From Bacillus pumilus (GTDB lineage: Bacteria > Bacillota > Bacilli > Bacillales > Bacillaceae), in contig NZ_CP027116.1 in the NCBI RefSeq assembly GCF_003431975.1, forward strand, positions 2,976,001 through 3,040,000: a DNA stretch of 64,000 nucleotides. The letters are read 5' to 3'. How positions within the stretch are numbered: position 1 is the stretch's first letter; each line of letters begins with the position of its first letter. The notes under the pieces are model-generated. The model searched no databases. It saw only the letters and a program-made list of their open reading frames with translations, and was not told the DNA's origin. The position numbers were made by a program, and so were the translations under genes. Of the stretch, positions 27,091 through 36,261 are shown in pieces.

Positions 27091-28381
27091 AGGAGAAATG
27101 AACCTTCTTGATTTCAATGGTTCGAATATGGTGATCTTCTGCATCTATGATGGTAAATTTACAGCCTTCTGCTTCAATCGTATCCCCAATCTCAAAATCA
27201 AATTTATGCGTCATCATCCAGCCGGCAATTGTATCAACATCATCATTCTCAATGGCTAAATCCAATAAATCATTCACTTCATCAATCAAGGCTTTCCCAT
27301 CCATTACATAGTGGAAATCACCTTTTTTAACGATGTGAGGGGTTTCATCTTGATCATATTCGTCTCGAATTTCGCCCACAATTTCCTCTAATATGTCCTC
27401 TACTGTGACAAGTCCGGCTGTTCCTCCATATTCGTCTACGAGCACCGACATATGAATTCGTTCCTTTTGCATCAAAATGAGCAATTCTTGAATAGGAGTG
27501 CTTTCAATCACCCGAATGACCGGACGCATTAAGTCTTCAATCGTCACATCTTGATTTAAAAAGCTCGCCTTGAACACATCTTTGCTATTGATGACACCAA
27601 TCACATGATCTTTGTCTTCTTTAATGACAGGGTAACGTGTGTACCTTTCGTTTAGCATATAATGCGTCACGTCTTCAAGCGTCTGTTCAATCTCTATGGC
27701 TGAAATTTCTGTACGAGGGATCATGATCTCTCTCGCCACTCGGTTATCAAATTCAAAGATTTTATTCACATATTTGTACTCAGATTGGTTAATTTCGCCC
27801 TTCTCATAGCTTTCAGATAAAATGAGACGCAATTCTTCCTCACTGATCGCCACTTCATGTTCTTTGACAGAATGAAAACCGAATAATTTTACAATGCCTC
27901 TCGCCGCCCCATTTAATGCTTTAATAAATGGGTACATGACTTTATAGAAAAAGATGAGCGGTTTTGCTGTGATAAGGCTGACCGCCTCTGCCTTTTGAAT
28001 GGCGATCGTTTTAGGCGCCAGTTCCCCAACAACGACATGTAAAAACGTAATGATCACAAACGCAATGATAAACGATAGAATGTCTATTAATGCGGAATGA
28101 AGCGCTAGCTTTTCAAAAAGTGGATGCAGGAAATGTTCTACCGTCGGCTCGCCCAGCCACCCTAAGCCTAAAGCCGTGATGGTAATGCCAAGTTGACAGG
28201 CAGATAAATATTCATCAAGATTTGATATGAGCTTTTGAACATGAATGGCTCTCTTATCACCGCTTTCAATCAGTTGATTGATTTTAGAGCCTCTAATTTT
28301 CACAATCGCAAATTCAGTGACAACAAAAAATGCTGTCGCAGCAATGAGTAAAATGACTAAAAATACGTTTAAAATATACAA
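27089..28381 (-). CDS. yugS: CorC/HlyC family membrane protein YugS (CNNM + CBS + CorC domains)
   Basis: This 430-residue protein has an N-terminal CNNM/DUF21 membrane domain (residues 1-180, about four hydrophobic segments, ACQLGITITALGLGWLGEPT), a CBS pair (about 205-335) and a C-terminal CorC_HlyC domain. The family includes magnesium and cobalt efflux or resistance proteins. The start is a TTG at 28381 lying right at the end of a terminator-like hairpin. The only good ribosome binding site (AGGAGGTGAG) is on the other side of that hairpin. No later methionine fits the family N-terminus. Transported ion is inferred only from family. Confidence 0.85.
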   Translation of the reverse strand: MYILNVFLVILLIAATAFFVVTEFAIVKIRGSKINQLIESGDKRAIHVQKLISNLDEYLSACQLGITITALGLGWLGEPTVEHFLHPLFEKLALHSALIDILSFIIAFVIITFLHVVVGELAPKTIAIQKAEAVSLITAKPLIFFYKVMYPFIKALNGAARGIVKLFGFHSVKEHEVAISEEELRLILSESYEKGEINQSEYKYVNKIFEFDNRVAREIMIPRTEISAIEIEQTLEDVTHYMLNERYTRYPVIKEDKDHVIGVINSKDVFKASFLNQDVTIEDLMRPVIRVIESTPIQELLILMQKERIHMSVLVDEYGGTAGLVTVEDILEEIVGEIRDEYDQDETPHIVKKGDFHYVMDGKALIDEVNDLLDLAIENDDVDTIAGWMMTHKFDFEIGDTIEAEGCKFTIIDAEDHHIRTIEIKKVHFS

Positions 28382-28420
28382 AAAAAACCCTTACCTAACA
28401 ATGGTAAGGGCTCACCTCCT
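28380..28420 (-). terminator. Terminator-like hairpin between the yugS ribosome binding site and its TTG start
   Basis: On the minus strand AGGAGGTGAG (28420-28411) is followed at once by an 8-bp stem (CCCTTACC / GGTAAGGG, 7-base loop, 28410-28388) and eight T (28387-28380). The last two T are the start of the TTG codon. Folding the stem would shorten the effective Shine-Dalgarno to start distance from 33 to about 10 bases. It also has every feature of an intrinsic terminator after yugP. Confidence 0.75.
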
Positions 28421-28430
28421 CTGGCATCAA

Positions 28431-29114
28431 TTAATCATTACGGCCATTTAGGAAGATCATTACAAAACGGAGCAATTCAAATAAGGAGACAAGGGCCGCT
28501 GCGACGTACGTAAGAGCTGCAGCATTTAACACCTTGTTCACGCCTCTTTCTTCACTGCTTCTAATGATTCCTTCTGAAACAATGATATCTTTTGCACGAG
28601 AACTTGCATTAAACTCGACAGGCAATGTCACAAGCTGAAAGAACACAGCCGCTGAGAACAAAATGATCCCAAGCCCGATTAAGTTAAGGCTGCCGAGCAA
28701 GATTCCACCAAGGAAAAGAAGCGGGGCAACACCAGATGCAAAGTTCACGACAGGAAAGATTTTATGTCTCAACACAAGCGCACCATAGGATTCTTGATGC
28801 TGCAAGGCATGTCCAACCTCGTGTGATGCAACTGAAATGGCCGATATGGAATGGCCATAGTACACAGGTTCAGATAAGCGAACCACACGCTGCGTCGGGT
28901 CGTAATGATCAGTCAAAGTTCCTCTTACCGGTTCAACAGGCACGTCGTATAACCCGTTGCGATCTAAAATATATCGAGCGGTTTCCGCACCTGTTTTCAT
29001 ACTGGCAGCTTCAACCTTTGAATACTTTTCAAAATTATTCTTTACCTTAAATTGTGCCCAAAATGATAATCCCAATGCGGCAAATGTTAAAAAATAAAAA
29101 AACAGCATGCTCAT
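28431..29114 (-). CDS. yugP: Membrane zinc metallopeptidase YugP
   Basis: This 227-residue protein belongs to the YugP family of membrane zinc peptidases. The HEVGH motif (SVASHEVGHALQHQ, near residue 94) provides the zinc ligands and catalytic glutamate. One hydrophobic segment precedes the active site and three follow it (around 120-170 and 190-220). The N-terminus is membrane inserted with little signal. Substrates are unknown. yugS follows within 50 bases and may be co-transcribed subject to the hairpin between them. Confidence 0.88.
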   Translation of the reverse strand: MSMLFFYFLTFAALGLSFWAQFKVKNNFEKYSKVEAASMKTGAETARYILDRNGLYDVPVEPVRGTLTDHYDPTQRVVRLSEPVYYGHSISAISVASHEVGHALQHQESYGALVLRHKIFPVVNFASGVAPLLFLGGILLGSLNLIGLGIILFSAAVFFQLVTLPVEFNASSRAKDIIVSEGIIRSSEERGVNKVLNAAALTYVAAALVSLFELLRFVMIFLNGRND

Positions 29115-29185
29115 CAGCTTCCTTTTATTTTATATATTTATTTACAATTTTAAAGACTTTTATGTAGCGTGTACAGCAAAAAGCA

Positions 29186-29410
29186 CTAGGTCTTTTTGAG
29201 GGGAACAACTGCGCCAATGAAAAAGAAGAACACACCTAAGCATGCTGTATAAAAGGTTACCGTTCCGTATAGATCTTGAAAAAAATGAAGCCATGAAAAA
29301 TCATTCATAAAATGATTGACAGTATTCAAGTCAAACACAAGTAAGATGACAGCCGATGATAAACAGTGCGCACCGATAAAAAGAAGTACGGTCTTTTGAA
29401 CGAACGACAT
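29186..29410 (-). CDS. Small membrane protein of unknown function
   Basis: From ATG 29410 (GGAGGG 7 bases upstream) the product has 74 residues with two hydrophobic helices (TVLLFIGAHCLSSAVILLVF and FYTACLGVFFFFIGAVV) and a basic C-terminus. It is read divergently from the yugO channel gene. I do not recognise the family. Confidence 0.55.
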   Translation of the reverse strand: MSFVQKTVLLFIGAHCLSSAVILLVFDLNTVNHFMNDFSWLHFFQDLYGTVTFYTACLGVFFFFIGAVVPLKKT

Positions 29411-29536
29411 TCGAATTCCCTCCTTCTTCTCTTTTATTTTAAGATATGGAATCTGTTTTAATACATGACGAAGATGAAAAAATGTTTCCTTAATCGGGCA
29501 TACTGACATTAGCAGTCTCCTGAAAGGAAGAGTCCA

Positions 29537-30523
29537 ATGAAATCAAACCGAATCTTTATCGCTTGGCTAAGGTGGCCACTGTATCTTCGAATTGCCATCA
29601 TCATCTGCTTCTTACTGCTCTTTTTTGGACAATTAATCGTCTTGCTGGAACCGAAGCAGTATCATACGATCTTTGATGGGATCTGGTGGGCCCTCATTAC
29701 AGTCGCGACGGTCGGCTATGGTGATTTTGTTCCGCAAACCATGCCCGGACAAATCGCAGGTATGGCGCTGATTTTGATCGGGGCAAGCTTTGTCACGGCT
29801 TATTTTGCAACACTTGCTGCCGCTGTGTTCAGTAAGCAGCACCATTATGTAGAAGGGAAGGTCGCCTTTAAAGGGAAAGGACATCTCATTATCGTCGGTT
29901 GGAATGAAAAAACAAACAAACTGCTTCAGTCGTTTCAAACGATTGATCCAGCTATGCCGATTGTGCTGATTGATGACTCCTTAAAGGAAGGGCCTCTACT
30001 AGAGAATGTTCATTTTATTAGAGGGCATGGGACTGAGGATGGCACACTACGCAAAGCCAATATTACCGGTGCAGACGCACTGATGATTACCGCAGATCAG
30101 CACGAAAATGAAGTAACAGCCGATATGCAGAGTGTTTTAACATTACTTGCAGCAAAAGGATTAAACCCGTCGCTCTACTGTTTAATTGAAATCTTAACAG
30201 ATCGATATGTGAAAAATGCCGAGCGTGCTGGAGCGAGTCAAGTCATTCATACCTCTGATGCAGTCAATCATTTAATGGTCGAGCACTTTCTTTTAAAGGA
30301 ACAGCTCAAATCGCTAAAGAAAAAACGACATATGACTTTGCATAAACATGTAACCACCATACCGATCCCAGCTTCACTAGCTGGAGAAACATTCTTAACA
30401 GCCCTCCATCACTTTTTAGAGCATCATGTGATCATTGTCGGCGTACAAAAAAAAGAAGGACCCATGATGAATCCTCCCTTTGGCTATGAACTGCATCCAG
30501 AAGATGAACTCATTAGCCTTTAA
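29537..30523 (+). CDS. yugO: Potassium channel YugO
   Basis: This 328-residue protein combines a two-helix pore domain (TM at about 14-35 and 75-97) with the selectivity filter TVGYGDF (residues 55-61), and a cytoplasmic RCK domain (TrkA-N Rossmann fold GHLIIVGWNEKTNKLL, about 113-240, plus a C-terminal part). In B. subtilis YugO releases potassium in biofilms, giving electrical signalling and triggering KinC. The gene overlaps the convergent yugN by 4 bases. Confidence 0.93.
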   Translation: MKSNRIFIAWLRWPLYLRIAIIICFLLLFFGQLIVLLEPKQYHTIFDGIWWALITVATVGYGDFVPQTMPGQIAGMALILIGASFVTAYFATLAAAVFSKQHHYVEGKVAFKGKGHLIIVGWNEKTNKLLQSFQTIDPAMPIVLIDDSLKEGPLLENVHFIRGHGTEDGTLRKANITGADALMITADQHENEVTADMQSVLTLLAAKGLNPSLYCLIEILTDRYVKNAERAGASQVIHTSDAVNHLMVEHFLLKEQLKSLKKKRHMTLHKHVTTIPIPASLAGETFLTALHHFLEHHVIIVGVQKKEGPMMNPPFGYELHPEDELISL

Positions 30524-30921
30524 AGCAGTGCGTCTTCTAATTCTTTGACGAGCGAAAAGCCAATCTCAGTATATGCTTTTGATACTTCTCCATCTTTCTC
30601 TTTTGGTTCTTGGAATTGGTTAAAGGATGCTCCCACATTTCCCACCATCGCATGATCATCTAATTTATCTTGATAAACATGCTTTAAGAGAAAGGGATCT
30701 CCCAGTTTCACCACAACGCCTGGCTGATCCAGCTGGCCTTTTTCTGCTGTAAAAGGAACTCTGAGAAAGGTATAGCCATCACGGTTATCAATTTTATAAT
30801 CAAAATACCCGTGATCATAATCCCAGTTGCCATTAATGACATAACCGAGCGGCTTCATGGTCTCTTCTAAATGGTAAAGTGAAAAGCTTTCACCAGGCAG
30901 TCTGGATGGTACATGAATCAT
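30520..30921 (-). CDS. yugN: YugN-like protein
   Basis: This 133-residue cytoplasmic protein belongs to the YugN-like family of unknown function. ATG 30921 was chosen because GGAGGG lies 6 bases upstream and the resulting length fits the family. It is acidic, with a beta-rich centre (NRDGYTFLRVPFTAEKGQ). The gene is convergent with yugO and shares 4 bases with it. Confidence 0.8.
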   Translation of the reverse strand: MIHVPSRLPGESFSLYHLEETMKPLGYVINGNWDYDHGYFDYKIDNRDGYTFLRVPFTAEKGQLDQPGVVVKLGDPFLLKHVYQDKLDDHAMVGNVGASFNQFQEPKEKDGEVSKAYTEIGFSLVKELEDALL

Positions 30922-30964
30922 ACGAAACCCTCCTTTTTGTATAGGGTTCGTTAAAGAGAGGAAT

Positions 30965-31168
30965 TCATACATTACCTCTCGTGATTTGTACATTGTTTGT
31001 AAAAGCGGCATCCAATAAGCTTTGATTGGTTAATTGATTCGTCTCGTTATCACTGCCAGCACCTTCTGTATCCTTCACAGCACACATAGGACAAATACGT
31101 CCGACATTGCCAAAATTGACAATTGCCTGACCAGAAATGTCGTGAATGTAAATATGATTTGTTCTCAT
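30965..31168 (-). CDS. GerPA/GerPF-like spore protein
   Basis: This 67-residue protein resembles the GerPA/GerPF family of small spore proteins that help germinants cross the coat. The telling part is SGQAIVNFGNVGRICP followed by GAGSDNETNQLTNQS, which parallels the SGG(V/I)xNFGD...GSGxxNTGD pattern of that family. AGGAGGGTGA lies 6 bases before the ATG. It contains two cysteines (CPMC), which is not typical of GerPA. Family assignment is by eye. The gene is solitary rather than in a gerP operon. Confidence 0.6.
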   Translation of the reverse strand: MRTNHIYIHDISGQAIVNFGNVGRICPMCAVKDTEGAGSDNETNQLTNQSLLDAAFTNNVQITRGNV

Positions 31169-31240
31169 GTTTCACCCTCCTCTACTCATTATTCTATGTG
31201 CAGAACATAGGGAGGCTTGCACAGGAACCATGAGAACTTA

Positions 31241-31275
31241 AAAAAGGCACACCCTTTGATAAGGTGTGCCTTTTT
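31241..31275. terminator. Terminator of pgi
   Basis: AAAAAGGCACACC pairs with GGTGTGCCTTTTT around a 9-base loop, giving usable T-runs on both strands. Confidence 0.87.
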
Positions 31276-31279
31276 ATTC

Positions 31280-32635
31280 TTACGATTGTTTCAGACGGCT
31301 TTCAAGCTCTGCTTTTTTCTCTTCGAAGCCTGGTTTTCCTAATAAAGCAAACATATTCACTTTATACGCTTCTACGCCAGGCTGGTCGAATGGATTGACG
31401 CCTAGTAAATATCCAGACATCGCACATGCTTTTTCAAAGAAGTAAACGAGGTAACCGAATGTATAAGCATCCATCTCAGGAATTGTCACGATGAGATTTG
31501 GTACTTTTCCATCAGTATGAGCAAGCATCGTTCCTTCAAATGCCTTTTTGTTGACGAAATCAACCGTTTTTCCTGCCAGATAATTCAAACCGTCAAGATC
31601 CTGTTCTTCTGCTTCAATCACAAGCTCATGCCGAGGCTTGTCTACATTGACGATTGTTTCAAACAAGTCTCTTCTTCCTTCTTGGACATATTGACCAAGT
31701 GAATGAAGATCTGTTGAGAAGTTCGCAGATGAAGGGTAAATTCCTTTTTCATCTTTCCCTTCACTTTCACCGAACAATTGCTTCCACCATTCTGAGAAGT
31801 ATTGCAGGCCTGGCTCATAGTTAATCAGCATTTCAATCGTTCTGCCTTTATTGTAAAGGACATTACGGACGACAGCATATTGGTACGCCGCATTCTCAGA
31901 AAGCTCAGATGAAGCGAAGTCTTCACTTGCTTTTGCCGCACCTTCCATCATCTGATCAATGTCTGCCCCGCTTACAGCGATTGGCAATAGACCCACTGCT
32001 GTTAATACTGAATAGCGTCCACCTACATCATCTGGGATGATAAATGATTCGTAGCCTTCTTCCGTTGCTAATGTTTTCAGTGCACCTCGTGCCTTGTCAG
32101 TTGTCGCATAAATACGTTTTTTCGCTTCTTCAGCACCGTATTTTTCAATGAGGAGCTTTTTAAAGATGCGGAATGCGATCGCTGGCTCTGTTGTCGTACC
32201 AGATTTTGAAATCACGTTAATAGAGAAATCTGCATCTTCCAATAGATCCATCACATCTGTTAAATAAGAGGAACTGATGTTGTTTCCAATAAAAATGATT
32301 TGCGGTGTCTTGCGTTTGCCTTTTGGCAGCGTGTTATAGAACGAGTGATTCAAAAATTCAATCGCCGCACGTGCACCAAGATAAGAGCCGCCGATTCCGA
32401 CAACAAGCAAAACATCAGAGTCAGATTTAATTTTATCTGCACTTTTTTTAATGCGAGCAAATTCTTCGCGATCATATTGCTTCGGTAAGTCAACCCAGCC
32501 TAAATAATCACTGCCTGCACCCGTTTGTTCATGAATATTATGATGGGCCACCTTCACAAAATCTTTTAGATATGTAAGCTCATGCTCTTGAAAGAAAGGT
32601 AACGCTTTCGAGTAGTCAAATTGAATATGTGTCAT
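31280..32635 (-). CDS. pgi: Glucose-6-phosphate isomerase
   Basis: This 451-residue enzyme interconverts glucose 6-phosphate and fructose 6-phosphate. [11 protein letters not shown] (about 77-87), the sugar-phosphate-binding [10 protein letters not shown] (about 144-153) and the C-terminal GVEAYK with catalytic lysine are all present. It is very close in sequence to the 450-residue B. subtilis enzyme. ATG 32635 was chosen 10 bases after GGAGGG. It is a single-gene unit between yugN and yugK. Confidence 0.97.
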   Translation of the reverse strand: MTHIQFDYSKALPFFQEHELTYLKDFVKVAHHNIHEQTGAGSDYLGWVDLPKQYDREEFARIKKSADKIKSDSDVLLVVGIGGSYLGARAAIEFLNHSFYNTLPKGKRKTPQIIFIGNNISSSYLTDVMDLLEDADFSINVISKSGTTTEPAIAFRIFKKLLIEKYGAEEAKKRIYATTDKARGALKTLATEEGYESFIIPDDVGGRYSVLTAVGLLPIAVSGADIDQMMEGAAKASEDFASSELSENAAYQYAVVRNVLYNKGRTIEMLINYEPGLQYFSEWWKQLFGESEGKDEKGIYPSSANFSTDLHSLGQYVQEGRRDLFETIVNVDKPRHELVIEAEEQDLDGLNYLAGKTVDFVNKKAFEGTMLAHTDGKVPNLIVTIPEMDAYTFGYLVYFFEKACAMSGYLLGVNPFDQPGVEAYKVNMFALLGKPGFEEKKAELESRLKQS

Positions 32636-32723
32636 CGCTTGTAAGCCCTCCATTACGTTAGTTCTGTCCCTTTCACTTTAGCGGAACTAGCTATTGAAAT
32701 CAAGTGATCGTCACTCGCATAGC

Positions 32724-32753
32724 AAAAAGCCGTTTCTCGCTATGAGAAACGGC
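32724..32753 (-). terminator. Terminator of yugK
   Basis: A perfect 10-bp stem (GCCGTTTCTC / GAGAAACGGC) with a 5-base loop is followed by five T on the minus strand. Confidence 0.9.
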
Positions 32754-32761
32754 AAGCTGAA

Positions 32762-33934
32762 TTATAAAGAAGCTTTCAAAATAGAAAGAATGTCATCACG
32801 ACCAAGTTTCATAAAGTTACCAAACCCACCGTATTCCATTTCTTTCGCCGCAATGTCGGCAATTTTGTCCAGTTGATCTTCACCAATGTCATAATCTGCT
32901 AGACGGTTTGGTGCACCGAGGCTTGTCCAGAAGGCTGACAATTTGTCGATTCCTTCTAATGCGATATCACGATCTGATTTTCCTTCTGTCTCGATGTCAA
33001 ACATGCTTAGCATGAGGTTTTTAAAGCGTTCTACATTGTGATCGAGTGTATGACGCATCCAATTTGGGAAGAGGATAGCAAGTCCACCTGCATGCGGAAT
33101 GTCATAGACAGCCGATACAGCATGCTCAATCGTATGAGAAGCCCAGTCACCAAAGTAGCCCATTTGCAGCGTGCCATTTAAAGCAATGGTTCCTGCATAC
33201 AGGATCGTTTCGCGGTGCTCATAGTTTTGTAAGTCTTCAAGTAGCTTTGGTGCTGTCTCGATGACTGTTTGAAGAACAGCAAAACACATTCGATCTTGTA
33301 GCGGTGTGTTTTTTACATTATGAAAGTATTGCTCGAAGACGTGGCTCATCATATCGACCATGCCATACACCGTCTGGTTTTCTGGCACAGAATATGTATG
33401 CTCAGGGTCTAGGATGGAAAAAGCAGGGTGAGTCACGGAACTGCCCCACACATATTTTTCATTCGTTTCCCAGTTTGTGATGACAGAGTCAGGATTCATT
33501 TCTGAACCAGTTGCTGCAAGTGTCAGCACTGTGCCAAATGGCAATGCTTTTTGAGCGGTTGTTTTCTTTGAGATAATGTCCCAAACATCTCCGTCATACT
33601 CTGCTCCAGCCGCAATTGCTTTTGTACAGTCGATCACACTTCCGCCGCCAACGGCTAATAAGAAATCAATCTTTTCCTTTTGGCAGATGTCGATTCCCTT
33701 TTTCACTGTGTTGAGGCGCGGGTTTGGTTCAACACCTGATAGCTCAAATACTTCGGCTCCTGCTTCATTTAACGCGCTGATGACATTGTCATAAAGACCA
33801 TTTTTCTTAATGCTGCCACCGCCATATACAAGTAACACTCGTTTTCCATAACGAGCGAGTTCGCTTTTTAGTCCCTCTAGTTGTCCTTTTCCAAACATTA
33901 ATTTCGTTGGATTATAGTAAATAAAGTTTTCCAT
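32762..33934 (-). CDS. yugK: NADH-dependent butanol-type iron alcohol dehydrogenase YugK
   Basis: This 390-residue group III (iron-dependent) alcohol dehydrogenase reduces aldehydes such as butyraldehyde with NAD(P)H. The coenzyme-binding [15 protein letters not shown] (near residue 95) and the metal-binding [12 protein letters not shown] region with surrounding histidines are conserved. ATG 33934 with GGAG upstream gives a length equal to family members. It is a tandem paralogue of the next gene, as yugK/yugJ are in B. subtilis. Unlike the neighbour, it has PDSVI in place of SGSVI after SEMN. Confidence 0.9.
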   Translation of the reverse strand: MENFIYYNPTKLMFGKGQLEGLKSELARYGKRVLLVYGGGSIKKNGLYDNVISALNEAGAEVFELSGVEPNPRLNTVKKGIDICQKEKIDFLLAVGGGSVIDCTKAIAAGAEYDGDVWDIISKKTTAQKALPFGTVLTLAATGSEMNPDSVITNWETNEKYVWGSSVTHPAFSILDPEHTYSVPENQTVYGMVDMMSHVFEQYFHNVKNTPLQDRMCFAVLQTVIETAPKLLEDLQNYEHRETILYAGTIALNGTLQMGYFGDWASHTIEHAVSAVYDIPHAGGLAILFPNWMRHTLDHNVERFKNLMLSMFDIETEGKSDRDIALEGIDKLSAFWTSLGAPNRLADYDIGEDQLDKIADIAAKEMEYGGFGNFMKLGRDDILSILKASL

Positions 33935-34010
33935 CTGTTGATACATCTCCTTACAGTGTATAGACTCAAAAACAGGAAAGATTACTGTAACATATGTACA
34001 CGTTGAACTC

Positions 34011-34132
34011 AAAAAAAAGATAGCTGCATGAAAGCAGCTATCCAGTGTGTAGACAAACCCTCGCATTCTTTGTCAGGTCTGCGCTCCGGCGCTCTCGCCC
34101 TTCCTAGACTACAAAGGTTTTCTATCACGCTG
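34011..34132 (-). repeat. Structured repeat element, copy B, with abutting terminator hairpin
   Basis: The 90-bp element at 34043-34132 shares both ends and the interior AGTCTAGGAAGG / GAATGCGAGG blocks with copy A (11098-11172), but has a longer variable arm (GGCGCTCTCG region). On the minus strand it begins 10 bases after the yugJ stop codon. It is followed directly by a different 9-bp stem (GATAGCTGC / GCAGCTATC, 34019-34042) and eight T, so it forms the 3' UTR and terminator of yugJ. Confidence 0.72.
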
Positions 34133-34142
34133 AGTTGTTCGT

Positions 34143-35306
34143 TTATAAAGAAGCATTCAAAATAGCTAGAACATCTTCTTTGTTAAGCTTTTTAAATTGA
34201 CCAAATTCACCACGTGCCATTGCACGGTCTGCAATTAAATCCATTTTCTCATCGTTGATATCATAATCCGCTAAACGATTTGGTGCACCAAGACTTGTCC
34301 AGAAAGCTGACAATTTGTCGATTCCTTCTAAGCCTACTTCTTCGTCTGTTTTGCCCGCAGGGTCCACATCGAATACACGTACCGCTAATTGTTTAAAGCG
34401 GCCTGGGTTTTCCTGAATGACATGCTTCATCCAGTTCGGGAACAAGATCGCAAGTCCGCCGGCATGAGGGATATCATAAACAGCAGATACCGCATGCTCA
34501 ATGTTGTGAGATGCCCAGTCACCACGAGCCCCCATTGACAGCATCCCATTGAGCGCAATGGTGCCAGTGAATAAGATGGTTTCACGCAGCTCATAGTTCT
34601 CTAGATCGTTGATCAGCTTCGGTGCTGTTTCAATGACCGTACGAAGAAGTCCTTCACACATACGATCTTGATAAGGCGTATTTTCAGTGTGATGGAAGTA
34701 TTGTTCAAACACGTGAGACATCATGTCAACCATACCATAAATTGTATGGTTTTTTGGCACAGTAAATGTGTTCACTGGGTCAAGAATAGAGAATTTAGGG
34801 AAGACTGCTGGACTGCCCCAGCCATACTTCTCGTTTGTTTCCCAATTTGTAATAACTGATCCAGAGTTCATTTCAGAACCTGTTGCAGCAAGTGTTAATA
34901 CCGTACCAAATGGGATAGCTTCCATTGGGACATGCTTACGAGTGACAATATCCCAAGCATCTCCATCGTACTTCGCACCAGCTGCGATCGCTTTTGTTGC
35001 GTCAATGACACTTCCGCCGCCGACTGCCAAAATAAAATCAACGTTGTTCTCTTTGCAAAGCTCAACGCCTTTTCTGACGGTTGTTAAGCGTGGGTTTGGT
35101 TCAACACCAGCAAGTTCAGTGATTTCAGCACCTGATTCTTTTAAAATGCTGACAACTTGGTCATAAAGGCCATTTCGTTTAATACTGCCTCCACCATATA
35201 CAAGCAATACGTTTTTTCCGTAGTGTTTGAGTTCATCTGAAAGGGCAGATACTTCTCCCTTTCCAAACATTAATTTTGTTGGGTTCCAATAAGTAAATCG
35301 ATCCAT
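34143..35306 (-). CDS. yugJ: NADH-dependent butanol-type iron alcohol dehydrogenase YugJ
   Basis: This 387-residue iron alcohol dehydrogenase is paralogous to YugK and has the same motifs ([30 protein letters not shown]). ATG 35306 follows GAGGAGG by 7 bases and gives exactly the length of B. subtilis YugJ. It is expressed from upstream of 35306 and ends in the structured repeat plus terminator, so it appears to be transcribed separately from yugK. The physiological substrate is not determined by sequence. Confidence 0.9.
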   Translation of the reverse strand: MDRFTYWNPTKLMFGKGEVSALSDELKHYGKNVLLVYGGGSIKRNGLYDQVVSILKESGAEITELAGVEPNPRLTTVRKGVELCKENNVDFILAVGGGSVIDATKAIAAGAKYDGDAWDIVTRKHVPMEAIPFGTVLTLAATGSEMNSGSVITNWETNEKYGWGSPAVFPKFSILDPVNTFTVPKNHTIYGMVDMMSHVFEQYFHHTENTPYQDRMCEGLLRTVIETAPKLINDLENYELRETILFTGTIALNGMLSMGARGDWASHNIEHAVSAVYDIPHAGGLAILFPNWMKHVIQENPGRFKQLAVRVFDVDPAGKTDEEVGLEGIDKLSAFWTSLGAPNRLADYDINDEKMDLIADRAMARGEFGQFKKLNKEDVLAILNASL

Positions 35307-35450
35307 GTGATCTCCTCCTCGGGCTACATTATGCGCCTCAATCATTCCAAAAGTAAAGTAATTTGCTTTAATCCATTTTCTTACGCATAGTTTGGCTAAA
35401 AATCTGCAAAATATAAATGTATTGATGCTGTAGCGAAAGGAGGAATCACG

Positions 35451-35687
35451 ATGAGTGCTATTCAACGTATTGCCCTCGTGCTCACGATTATTGGTGCTAT
35501 TAACTGGGGACTAATCGGCTTTTTTCAATTTGACTTAGTAGCAGCGATCTTTGGCGGACAAGGTGCTGCATTATCACGTATTATTTATGGTCTTGTTGGA
35601 ATTGCAGGTCTTGTCAATCTTGGTCTATTGTTCAAGCCAAGTGAAGAAGCTGTTCGCCGTGACGAGCCAAATCCAGAGGTTCGCTAA
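35451..35687 (+). CDS. yuzA: DUF378 small membrane protein YuzA
   Basis: This 78-residue protein has two hydrophobic helices ([19 protein letters not shown] and [18 protein letters not shown]) with the INWGL motif of the DUF378 family. The C-terminus is charged. AAAGGAGG lies before ATG 35451. It is divergent from yugJ. Function is unknown. Confidence 0.85.
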   Translation: MSAIQRIALVLTIIGAINWGLIGFFQFDLVAAIFGGQGAALSRIIYGLVGIAGLVNLGLLFKPSEEAVRRDEPNPEVR

Positions 35688-35698
35688 AGAAAAGGACA

Positions 35699-35757
35699 TA
35701 AAAAAAGGCTACCTATAAGAGGCAGCCTAAGGCACCGTTTGAAGCGGTGCTTTTTTT
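35699..35757. terminator. Back-to-back terminators between yuzA and yugI
   Basis: GCACCG / CGGTGC followed by seven T (35732-35757) serves yuzA on the plus strand. GGCTGCC / GGTAGCC followed by seven T on the minus strand (35727-35700) serves yugI. Confidence 0.85.
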
Positions 35758-36148
35758 ATTTCTTGATAAGATCTTTACGGTTAGATTGCTCAATCCACTC
35801 TTCAAGTTTATCTTTAAGTGTATTGAAACCTTGTGGTGCAGCAGCTTCTTCTTTCACTTGCTGTGGTCTTTGTTTCTTTGGTTTGCTTTCTTTTCTTTCA
35901 GGTGCATCTTGTGTCGCACGGATAGAAAGGCTGATTTTACCTGCATTTTCATCAACAGAAAGAACTTTTACTTGTACTTCGTCACCAATTGAAAGGTGCT
36001 CGTTGATGTCTTTTACAAAGCCATGTGTTACTTCAGAAATATGCACAAGTCCTTGAGTTTCTTCATCTAATGCAACAAACGCACCATACGCTTGTAATCC
36101 TGTTACTTTACCAGTGTAAACACTGCCTACTTCAAACTTTGTCGCCAT
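35756..36148 (-). CDS. yugI: S1-domain RNA-binding protein YugI (general stress protein 13 type)
   Basis: This 130-residue protein has one S1 RNA-binding domain at residues 1-72 (VGSVYTGKVTGLQAYGAFVA and GLVHISEV are the classic S1 signatures). A charged linker and a helical C-terminus (FNTLKDKLEEWIEQSN) follow. Relatives bind ribosomes or RNA in stress. A possible promoter TTGCGT-N17-TATAGT lies about 60 bases upstream on the minus strand. Confidence 0.9.
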   Translation of the reverse strand: MATKFEVGSVYTGKVTGLQAYGAFVALDEETQGLVHISEVTHGFVKDINEHLSIGDEVQVKVLSVDENAGKISLSIRATQDAPERKESKPKKQRPQQVKEEAAAPQGFNTLKDKLEEWIEQSNRKDLIKK

Positions 36149-36261
36149 GATAACAACTCCTAAATAAATGTTTTAATATTCGTTTATACGCAATTAAAAA
36201 CTATATCATAGAAAGGTCAGTTACGCAAAATATTTTTTAATGAGGTTTAGATCCGATCAAA

